From Hexactinellida sp. DTS-2022 (lineage: Eukaryota; Porifera; Hexactinellida), in the NCBI GenBank assembly GCA_028753945.1, contig JAPNXP010000003.1:3038001-3102000 (forward strand): a stretch of 64,000 bases of DNA. Direction: 5' to 3'. A model generated the notes under the pieces. The model ran no database searches, was not told the origin of the DNA, and saw only the letters and a program-made list of their open reading frames with translations. Both the position numbers and the translations under genes were made by a program. Below, one piece after another: positions 55,332-64,000 of this stretch (position 1 is its first letter; the number at the start of each line of letters is the position of its first letter).

Positions 55332-56000
55332 ATGTGTGCAGATAGAAATGGAGGGAAAAGGCCTATTCCTATGGATAATTCCCAAATATCTTCTATCGAC
55401 TCCCAGTTTGATTTCATGGATATGGTTGGTAAAGGTACATACGGAACAGCCTGGATAGCTAAGAATCGTTTTGATGGTAAGATGGTGATTGTAAAAGCTA
55501 TTAAAAAAGTTAACACCTCAAAATCAGTCTTCAAGAAAGAGTATAAATATTCAATTAGTCTCTCATTACATCCTTATATCATAAATACATTCAAGACTGC
55601 TTATGAAACTCCCAAATGTTATGTAATGATTCAAGAATTTGCTCCTTACGGTGATTTATTTGATGCTATTATTCCGGAACAAGGAATGGCAGAACAAGAA
55701 GTGAAGTATACTATCATTCAAATTTCAGAGGCATTGAAATTCATGCATTCAAAACGCTTGGTTCATCGTGATGTTAAACCAGAAAATGTTGTCATTATGG
55801 ATAAGTTAAGAAGAGAAATTAAATTAATTGATTTCGGCATGACTTTAAGATCAGGTACACATGTTGCACGAGTTTGCGGGAGTATTCCATACACACCACC
55901 CGAAATTTGTCAAGCGAGTCTTACAGAGGGGTTTTATGTAGGCACCGGTAATGATGTGTGGTCTCTTGGAGTCTTACTCTTCTGTATGTTAACAGGCAAG
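55332..56000 (+). CDS. SBK-type Ser/Thr protein kinase, main exon
   Basis: A protein kinase resembling the SH3-binding-domain kinase (SBK) family. Counting from the ATG at 55332: Gly-loop GKGTYG 33-38, ATP-binding Lys55 in VIVKAI, likely alpha-C Glu70, HRDVKPEN 145-152, DFG 167-169, PPE in place of APE at 189-191, and DVWSLGVLLFCMLTG 208-222. All residues needed for catalysis are present, so it is probably active. The exon stops at the SBK-conserved LTG: the DNA reads ACAG then GCAAGT, a GC-AG type donor; read-through gives a stop after KL. The true start is uncertain: the ATG used here and one 13 codons later both fit, and an acceptor-like TGTGTGCAG overlaps the start. A candidate next exon is at 60021. 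Confidence 0.85.
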
Positions 56001-56477
56001 TTGTAAAGTTATATATTTATAATTGTAAAATGTGATTAGGGTCGGCACCGCTTACTAAGCGATAGATTTAGACTTGCTTAGCGTTAATATATGAACGAAA
56101 TTTGTGGATAAATAGATCCAAATAGATAAACAGCACAAAGTGAGACGTTACACTACTCGATCCAATCATTATTCGATAGGTTATGGCCATTAACGCCTCA
56201 TAAGGGGCAAAATTTCACACATTTCACACCTGTTGATATTTCAGAAACGCTTTGAGTTAAAATGATTATAGCCATTAGAAAATACTGTAAATACCTGACT
56301 TTCTATACGTATATAATACATTTTAGAACCCTAGGTGTCACGGTTTTCAAAATGACCATATATGGTGATTTTCATGTGACCAATTTTGATGACGAAGCAA
56401 ATTTTCCAACTCTTGATCTATGGACAGCAGAGACTAGCTCTAAAATTCTAATCACATCATTGATACTATTTCTTACT

Positions 56478-56661
56478 CAGGCTTTCATCCACGCAAAATT
56501 TTCGACGCGCCTAGATTAAGTTTCAGCTCGCTCACAGGCGCCTAAAATACTCAATTTGTATTACGTCTATGGGAGCATCTCTCGATTTTCGCGCGCCTAG
56601 AAAAATTTCCTTTCAAAATACGCGCCTGGAGGCGCGTCGCGTACGCCTAGATGAAACCCTG
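56478..56661. mobile_element. hAT MITE (GGCGCG type)
   Basis: Ends CAGGCTTTCATCCACGC and GTACGCCTAGATGAAACCCTG, exact 8-bp target duplication TTCTTACT. GCGCGCCTAG motifs repeat on both strands. Related by its terminus to the MITE at 8322. Confidence 0.85.
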
Positions 56662-57486
56662 TTCTTACTCATTGGAAAACCATTTGGGATTATATTTTAT
56701 TTTGAATGATGTGTTCTGCATTCAAATGCCCATATATGGTGGTGGCAGAGTGTCAATATTTTAATACGCTGACAAAAATCCAACTTCTTATCCAAATGAG
56801 ATAGACCTTAGCTCTAAATTGCTAAAAATAATCTAATTCAATTTCAAAATGACATCAACTATTTTATCAGCTTTGGAACTCCTTTTCTTCGCGCTTTCAA
56901 ATTCTCAAAAGAGTAGTTTGGGAAAAATGGCTCGTGGCAACAATTTTTCATTCGAACACTGGCTAATGAATTTGTCTGAAAATTTAATAAAGTGTTGAGA
57001 ACAAGTTAAACAATGAAATGATTGATATAATTTTGATTACTTCTTTTTTGACCGTGATGTGGGCACTTTAGTGCCAAAAATGTAAAAAAAATACAATTAA
57101 AAGCGGCGTTCTCAGACATACACCCCCAAATTAAAGTTCTGCGAAATTTTTGAGTAAAACGTAAACATGACGAGGTTGTATAGGATATTATAGCTTATGA
57201 ACAAAAAAAATCCAAATACTAGTGTAGTGTGAGTATCTAAAAAAAATTGGTTTTGATGTATTAAATTGAATTGAAACAAAATTATCAAATTTAAAAAAAT
57301 CCATACTTAGAAATAAGATAAATGCAATTTGATACTCCTAAAATACTTTACATAGACCATCCCTATCCTACTATTAGTATAATTTATCTGGCTATTTAGT
57401 TACTGCTCTATAATACAAGGTTCCCATTGATTTTGATGTTACTAGCGATAATACTTATTGTTGTTGTATACATATTAGGCCAGTGT
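56662..57486. other. kinase intron sequence, nothing recognised
   Basis: AT-rich, without supported genes or terminal repeats. Confidence 0.5.
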
Positions 57487-57631
57487 TAATGGTAACCTAA
57501 GCGGCTGGGGTCTAACTTGACTAATTGTTTTTCAATGCGGATCAGATCCACTACTTTTACTTTATATCCAAGTTCTTCAGTAAATTGCTTAAACTCTTTG
57601 ATCTTGTCCTCTTTGCCAATCTCAGTAAGAC
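57487..57631 (-). CDS. possible terminal exon of an unknown gene
   Basis: After an acceptor-like GCTTTATAG the frame encodes LTEIGKEDKIKEFKQFTE, then ELGYKVKVVDLIRIEKQL, then VKLDPSRLGYH and a stop. The composition (charged, helix-forming, no repeats) looks like real protein rather than chance, but the family is not recognised and no other exons were found. It lies antisense inside the kinase intron, so it could belong to an unlisted transposon. Confidence 0.35.
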
Positions 57632-58156
57632 TATAAAGCAATAATTATGTTAATTTCAGGTCTACGTTTATACTCGTTACCTAGCTTGTTTTTAGCTTTG
57701 ACATCCTCATAATTAATAATATGTCTCAGTTATTCACATAATTGAGGGATAAAGTGGATCACTAATATCAATTGCGCTCCCAGAATGATAAATGATAAAT
57801 CTTATCATATTGGTATTGACGATTGATAGCGAATCTTACGTAATATCAATTAAAGACTGTGTCCATCTAATTAACCTGAACTTTGTGGCAGGGGGCGAGG
57901 CCAGCCTAAACTTAAGCCCCTGGACGATTATTCCCTCTTCGAAATCCAAATTTGGCGCTACAACCTCAATAAAGTCTATTAAGTTCCCACAACGGTATTA
58001 TATTTACACTTTTTTTAAATTTGAAACAAATTTCAGTAATTTGGTTCTCATAATTATATTAATCTTGAACTAAATCTAGGCCAGATTTGATTTCTAAAGA
58101 AAAATACCCTATCTAATACACTATATTTATTTTATTAAACTCAATTGTTGTATATG

Positions 58157-58201
58157 TGTGTGTGTGTGTGTGTTTGTTTGTTTGTTTGTTTGTTTGTTTG
58201 T
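58157..58201. repeat. (TG)n(TTTG)n microsatellite
   Basis: GTGTGTGTG followed by about six TTTG units. Confidence 0.9.
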
Positions 58202-58719
58202 ACGGACTGTATTAAAGTGATAGGGGAATAGAAACGAGGTGTTTATCTAGATGGCTTGTCGGCACTTCCAGCCATGGATCGGTTGAGGTGGCAAGGTGCT
58301 TGCAGTATGATTCGATTTTGGTGCCGAGTTGGCACTTAATTAAGGGGCGGGTCAGATTTCTGAACCAAAAATTCCTGGATGACCCCTGTTTGGGTACCGT
58401 ACAAATTTTACCTCCTTCAATAATGCCGCATTATTGAATTATACAGATTATATATTATGGCTAACACCTTTAAGATGCCGTAAATTATATTTCCATAATT
58501 AAGTTTTTCCGCTAAGAAAATCCGAGATTAACCCCTGATAGAAACCTCAATTATATTTGAGACCGAAACTAACTTCCAATTATTATTATAGGTAACAAGT
58601 AGACTGATTACGAAATTCGAATTTATAGATTTCTAATAAGAATATTTATTGTTGTTGTTTACAAAAATATGTAAACAAATATTAAAATCCAAAATGAATG
58701 TACTATAGGTAAATAATTA

Positions 58720-58861
58720 CAACAGCACCTCGTTAATACGAACACTATTTGAGTCCCCTTAAGAGCGTTTTCAATACAAATTATTTTGGTTAATACGAAT
58801 TCCAGATAAGGCGAACGCGTTTTGACGGACCCCTGGTGTTCATGCTAACGAGGTTCTACTG
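58720..58861. mobile_element. Tc1/mariner-type MITE (TA-flanked)
   Basis: CAACAGCACCTCGTTAATAC at the left, CATGCTAACGAGGTTCTACT then G at the right, TA on both sides. Same family as 33079. Confidence 0.8.
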
Positions 58862-58986
58862 TATGCTGAATTCAAATTTCGCTTTTACAATTTTATAATA
58901 TTATAATTAAAATTACCATATAAATGACTTGACTAATTGCATTATAAGTATATGGCTAGTGAACAATTAAAATAAATAATTAAATA

Positions 58987-59050
58987 CAGTTTAATCCACT
59001 TAATTGGGACCCGTTTGTTTAGGCCTCTTGTCCCAATTAACCTAAAAATT
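58987..59050. mobile_element. pogo-like MITE end
   Basis: TA then CAGTTTAATCCACTTAATTG and a nearby mirrored TGTCCCAATTAACC. A similar end in reverse lies at 61565-61603 (CCAATTAAGCGGAGTATACA). A diverged R2 arm follows at 59127-59275. Confidence 0.5.
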
Positions 59051-60020
59051 TAGATAAAGTAGCGCTCTAGTAGCGATGTACAAGAATTTCACTTTTAAAC
59101 CTGTTATAACAATTATTCAACTACCTGCAGACCCTTGAGGCTACTCGCAATGATCAGGTCTATCATTACTAGTTATTGAGATGATGACAATTAACCTGTT
59201 TATCAATAGCCTTTAAGTGAATCCATGGTTCATTTTGGTGTGCTGGCCTTATATAACGAAGGTCACGGTTCATATTATTGAGATTCAAAGTAACTTTCTA
59301 GTGATTTTAGCATTTACATCTATAATAATCTAATATTATTTCGTTAGCAGTTTGCATTAAAGACTGACCAATCTATGGTTACTAGCCGTTAATAGTCTAT
59401 AGTTAGGTAATCTATGATCATTGTCAAAGATACACACTTGCCTTCTATAGTATTACTATCTTCACAATTTATTGGTTTCGTTTATGTGGATCTATTGCAA
59501 AGCAACAGCACCCCTGCACTTTATCAATATCACCTTAGTGTATGATCCTAGATCAAATATAGTATACGACCAACTGATAGATTACAATGTACATATCAAT
59601 GGTAGAATGAAGTAGCATGAGGGATATTAAACAAGAGAACTTAGAATCTTCATCAATACGGTAGAAATTGAGTATGGCACATGCCAGTTGTATATTTTTA
59701 TAAAAAAGCAACAGTGGTTACCGACGCAAAATGTGAATAACTCACTGAGAACTGATGGAAACCACTTGAAATTTATATACGATGAAGTATGATTACAGAT
59801 AATAAAATATTCAAAAAAAGTATCATTTTGAAAATAATTTTTTGCTATGTCATGGTTCCTGTTCCATTTCCGGTATAAGTTTCAGTTCCAGTTGTCATTT
59901 TTTTAAAGAATTAGTTGACTATTCTTCAAATTATTAAATTTGATTTGATAGGGTGATTTACTATTTAGAAAAAGAATTTTCTGAACACAAAAATCGAAAT
60001 TCTATGACGTCATAAGTCAG

Positions 60021-60223
60021 AAAATACATGGCCTAATGACTTGAAATTCCGCAGATATAAAGAGATTTTAGTAGCTTGGTATACGTACAAAGATTTCACA
60101 AAATTGGTTGAAAGTGGTGAAATGACTGGATTAATTGACATGGAATTCCCTTATGAAAATGAAAGCGCAATATTCTATTACTTCAAAAATTTAATAATAG
60201 ATATAATACCTAACTTTATTTAG
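60021..60223 (+). CDS. candidate next exon of the SBK-type kinase
   Basis: After an acceptor-like AAGTCAG the frame reads NTWPNDLKFRRYKEILVAWY, then TYKDFTKLVESGEMTG, and near the end SAIFYYFKNLIIDIIPNF before a stop. The phase fits the GC-AG donor at the end of the main exon. The pattern N-x-W ... D-x-x-F-x-x-Y ... W, and a late F-K-x-L-I plus Pro, resemble the SBK C-lobe after LTG. The match is short and was judged by eye; the kinase C-terminus is incomplete unless another exon follows. Confidence 0.4.
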
Positions 60224-60866
60224 CCACTATTGGAATTCATCTAGTGTGACTATACTAATTGTTCAGAAAGAATTATTCAAAACCACAAATGAACAGTGTA
60301 TCATCAAGCTTATTACTTAAAATATATACAACATATGCATTCTAACAACTTCTTGATGTTGCTATTATAGATTAGTTTCATAATACAGTGATTATTAATC
60401 CTAGTTCTAATAATTATCACAAAATATCACTCAATAAAAATTGCTAAATTTAGTGTTAGATATTTCATTCGTTAGTTGACTACCAGGCCTCAAAACTATC
60501 TGTCCCGTTCTGTCAAGTTATCTCGTAATGTTTATCTGATAGCATTTTAAATTCTCTATTTAATAAAGCCAATTCTAAATTTCCCGATAACTTCGTTTAG
60601 TTACCTCGAACTTACTGGGTTACTTGAAATATTATATAAATTCCAAATTTTAAGTTGTATGTAAGCATCGTGGTTGCTTAGATAAATTATGAAAAGTTGG
60701 CTTTCGATTTTTAATAACTAGTTTTTCGATAATTTCTTTTGGAATAATTTTGAATAAATGATTTTAAATATATTTAACAAGCTAAATATGGGCCAATTAA
60801 TTGCCTGTATAATTCAAAATTAATATAATATAATCAAAATTTAGTAGGTAATGTATTTTAATGTTT

Positions 60867-61200
60867 ACTAGCGCCTTTCGCTTGCTGGGTCGCTTCGCGG
60901 AAGAACACATCCACTCACAAACCGCTTCGTTCGTTCGTGTGTAGTTTATAGTTTAAATAGGCCTCTAATAGTCAAATTTAACAATGTGAAATTTTAATGA
61001 TTGCGTCGTCATGCGGTGATGAGTAAGCATATTGATAATTTGGTGAACCAACTTGTCCGCATCATTAATGTACAAGTTCCATTAAATTTTCAGATTTTTT
61101 CTAATTGAGGGTGCGAATTAGTTGCAATTAAGTGAATTTTCACAATTTTTGTATTATCATGATGACGTAGTAATTTGCTAATGAATACAAATATTCGTGA
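60867..61200 (-). mobile_element. decayed Helitron, minus strand
   Basis: The minus strand ends GCGAAAGGCGCTAG followed by T. The interior matches the Helitron at 15390 (TCCGCATCATTAATGTAC, ATTTAACAATGTGAAATTTT on the plus strand). The 5' TC end was not found. Confidence 0.65.
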
Positions 61201-61459
61201 TTATAGGTGAGGAATATTTACGCACTATTAATATATATGATGTATATTCAATTTAACGCTTCTCTCTCATATGAAATATGAGTTGTGGGCAATTATGTGG
61301 ATTTTAATACTTTCAAAAATGTGATAATTACGTATTAACTTTCACATCTGAAGTCATAGAAAAATCTAATTTAGCAATGGATTCTATGAATACGATTCCC
61401 CATATTTAAATAATATAGTTTAATGCTCTATCTTATACCTAAATAGCTACTTCCATGAT

Positions 61460-61603
61460 TTGACCATTTCGTGCCACTGTGCGGAGTTTGGCCCGATTAT
61501 CCCATTAGTATTAGCTTCTATGGAAAAGATTTCCCTGTGGTGGTTTGTCTCATTTAAGCAAAACTCCCGATTAACCGGTGTCCCAATTAAGCGGAGTATA
61601 CAG
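61460..61603. mobile_element. pogo-like MITE end, reverse orientation
   Basis: AAACTCCCGATTAACCGGTG, then GTCCCAATTAAGCGGAGTAT and CAG before TA. Complement of the end type at 58987. Confidence 0.45.
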
Positions 61604-62439
61604 TATTGTATTGAATATATATGAGAGCATAGACATCTACAAATTAGTTTCAGAACTATTAAATCAATTTCAGCAAATTTTATTTACGTACTCATCTTCA
61701 GTAATTGAGGAGCTAACTTTGAAGAATATTTAAGTTTATCAAATTGAAATCAATTAAACAGGGATGGTAGTACTCACTTCATCGTTATCATCACAGCATC
61801 TTTACACAAGTACGTATATCACTTGATTTATCACTGTCATTCATGTACTTATCTCTAATTGATTGATCAGACGTATAAAAGCTAGGATTTTCTTGCGATC
61901 GTTGACAATCGACTCTTGCTCCCGTTCTCACATTTTCATAACCTTAATAATATCAACATTCCAAATCAATCCCAATGAATAACTATCTTGACATTTTCGA
62001 TCGTTAAAAATCCCATTTTATCGTAGGTATTTTTGATCCGAAGATATTTTTATCGGTACATCCACAGGAATTGACTACAAAGAATTGTTTAAATTTGGAT
62101 AATTTGTTTCCAAATCGCTTAGTTATAGTCTGAACTGAATGGAATATGATTTGTATTTTATTGAATATGCTATGTGGATTAAGTGAAAACTATTGGAGTT
62201 ATTACTTAATTAGTTATTTCATGACGGAATCTAACCACAATATGTAAACAGGTGTTTAACATTGGGTTAACCTGTTCTATGAAATCTAGAGTCAATCCGA
62301 TCGGAATTGAACGAGTCATGCCCAAATACTATCGTATCCAAATTCCGCTTCAAAATCCAATAGATCGTTGGATTTGTCGCAGTACAAAATTAACCCTGTA
62401 TACAAATTTTCAGCTTTCTGGGACTCGTAGTCTTTTTTA
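61604..62439. other. no recognisable feature
   Basis: AT-rich; short frames are without family resemblance. A GATGAT/ATTATT run is at 62442-62470. Confidence 0.5.
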
Positions 62440-62690
62440 ATATGATGATGATGATGATTATTATTATTTGTATTTTACTATTTTTCCGCGTACACGACGC
62501 CCTGGCCAAAGCATTAGAGTTTTTCTGCTGAAAATAGGCAGAAAGGTGAAGAGTGAGTCTAATTTACACAAATGTACAAGGGCTACGGTTTTTGACTAAT
62601 AGTATATGGACACATTTCTAACACCTTAAAATTTCGAGTAGAAACCTTGTCGGATGCCCAAATACGCATAGTGTACCCCTCTTTAGTGCC
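62440..62690. repeat. R3 repeat, diverged fragment
   Basis: TTTTTCCGCGTACACGACGC and GTCTAATTTACACAAATG keep the order of R3 landmarks with many changes. Confidence 0.5.
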
Positions 62691-62939
62691 TAAACACACC
62701 TAATGATTAATATTATCTGAAGATGGCAGAAGTGTTGAGATCGAAGGAATTGCTGTAATTCATTTTCTAGTAGATATTTCCGTAATCCCGATAATAACCT
62801 CTTAATTCGCTGTTCAAATATCCGCCAAAAAACCGACTATCGTATTCTTATTACTTAAGGTAGTGAATATTTTTGTGCCCACATTGGGAGCCAAGTGTTT
62901 ACCCCTATTTTATAATCCTGGCGAGAACCCTGAAAAGAA

Positions 62940-63195
62940 GATACTGTCACGAAATATTCGGTCCGTGTTATTTTTGGTCCGGCCGGACCAAAATGTTACC
63001 CGGACCAAATATTTCAGACATTTTTGGTCCGGGTTTACATTTTGGCCCCCCCGGACCAAATATTTTAGACGTTTTTGGTCCGGGTTTACATTTTTGGTAC
63101 CCCCGCACCAAATATTTTAGATGTTTTTACTCCGGGTTTACATTTTGGTACCCCCGCACCAAATATTTCAGTAATATTTGGTCCGAGTGTATATT
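62940..63195. repeat. minisatellite, unit about 50 bp, TTTGGTCC-rich
   Basis: Four diverging units of GGACCAAATATTTTAGAC-GT-TTTTGGTCCGGGTTTACA, preceded by an inverted GGTCCGGCCGGACC. Overlapping frames in several phases reflect the repeat and are not genes. Confidence 0.8.
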
Positions 63196-63359
63196 ATTGT
63201 GTTCAATAGGGTAATATATTCTAGCTGATGAGAGTAATATTTCTAATAAATATGCATTTTCTTGAACAGATAAATATAGAGTTAATTCACAACAAAATTG
63301 AATTTATCCATTAGTGTACTTATTTTGCTTGGTCCCTTTGGGAATTCGCATTATGACTA

Positions 63360-63780
63360 TTTTAAAAAATCCAAAATTGCAGCTGTGCCGACACATGTTC
63401 CTTTGGTGGCACTATATTTTGGTGGTGGTTTATTGATAGTGCCTCCAAAGGAACATGCTGTCGTCACTGTTGCAATTTTAGATTTTTTTCACCATTAAAT
63501 GAACGCGTCAAGGTGTTTCGTTAGGCTCATCTATCAAGTTGCTACCGGACAAAGGAGGAATTATTAATTTGAAGTTTGTTTCTATTTTAAACCATCTTGA
63601 GTTTTTTGCCTTTCATTAATTATGTAAAGATAATAAATTATACAAATAGTTAATTATTTTAGCAATTTTATCCACGGTTGGTTTAGTTGAGTCAACAAAT
63701 TCCTTATATTATTTAATTTAATTTAATCCATTGTATATACCACAATTAAATAGAAGCCAGCTGGAATTATCAAGTTAAAT
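63360..63780. repeat. R3 repeat, well preserved copy
   Basis: Carries the full core palindrome uninterrupted (TGTGCCGACACATGTTCCTT ... AAGGAACATGCTGTCG) and tail ATTATGTAAAGATAATAAAT. It is an example of the core without hAT insertion. Confidence 0.75.
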
Positions 63781-63782
63781 CA

Positions 63783-64000
63783 TAGACTACTTTAATAAAG
63801 TACTGTAGGCTGCCAGCTCGGGTCCTAGAACTTGGGTCCATTGTGTCTTATTGATATCTCATAATCCGCTAATGCTAGACACAGGAAATGTATTATTGTC
63901 GTATAGGAAGTCCTATTTTTGGAGTCCATTGGTCATATTGCCTAATCTCAAATATTTGTGGAATGTGAGTTTTTCGGTTTTCACACCTTTTCCATATATG
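63783..64000. repeat. R1-family arm, running off the window
   Basis: TAATCCGCTAATGCTAGACA, TATTATTGTCGTATAGGAAG and ATATTTGTGGAATGTGAG match the R1 left arm at 3530-3645. It is preceded by the 54859-type block. Confidence 0.7.

Noticed and set aside
58987..61603. A single 2.6-kb pogo-like transposon with matching ends
   Set aside because: The ends are similar, but the interval holds a kinase-like exon, an R2 arm and a Helitron and no transposase, so two separate MITE remnants are more likely.
62940..63195. CRISPR-like array
   Set aside because: Units are contiguous and diverged with no unique spacers, and the genome is animal.

Overview
The window is AT-rich nuclear DNA from an animal, probably an invertebrate. 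The evidence is spliced genes with GT-AG introns, the last exon of an ER protein disulfide isomerase, an SBK-type Ser/Thr kinase exon, and animal-type transposons: RAG1-like, P/THAP, hAT, Helitron, mariner, Harbinger, Ty3/gypsy and CR1/Jockey-type LINEs. The species cannot be read from the sequence. Host genes are few, and most of the 64 kb is mobile elements inserted into one another.

The standout is a complete RAG-type transposon at 20961-24462. It starts and ends with the heptamer CACAGTG, the consensus heptamer of V(D)J recombination signals. A 5-bp target duplication, AGCTG, flanks it. On its minus strand it carries one RAG1-like recombinase gene (21248-23337) that keeps the DDE residues, the CxxC pair and the HxxxxH pair of the RAG1 core, plus a Cys/His-rich tail. 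One in-frame stop and one frameshift separate it from an open frame. Its two ends share the same two blocks, but the gap between the blocks differs by exactly 10 bp, an asymmetry like the 12/23 signal pair. No RAG2-like (kelch) gene is visible. A decayed second RAG1-like relic lies at about 33.5 kb.

Layout. 0-3.3 kb: an hAT-like element built of GTAACGG repeats, inside an intron of a broken, intron-bearing Ginger/KRBA2-like integrase gene. 3.3-7.6 kb: long palindromes (families R1 and R2). 7.7-10.8 kb: a Helitron end and a P-element pseudogene. 11-17.6 kb: many copies of the GTGCCGAC repeat family (R3), invaded by three hAT elements, a foldback element and a Helitron. 17.9-20.9 kb: repeat R4, a Helitron with its empty site preserved in a tandem duplicate, and MITEs. 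20.96-24.46 kb: the RAG1-like element. 25.2-31.4 kb: a Ty3/gypsy element with both LTRs, carrying two nested MITEs. 31.4-39.9 kb: MITEs, foldback elements and the RAG1-like relic. 39.9-41.3 kb: a second THAP/P-type pseudogene. 43-49.2 kb: two LINE copies in opposite orientation. 49.84-50.1 kb: the PDI exon. 50.7-53.3 kb: mariner and Harbinger pseudogenes. 55.3-60.2 kb: the kinase gene. 60.8-64 kb: Helitron, R3 and R1 remnants and a minisatellite.

The only likely functional host coding sequences are the PDI exon and the kinase exons. Both genes are incomplete here, with introns that are large and full of transposons.
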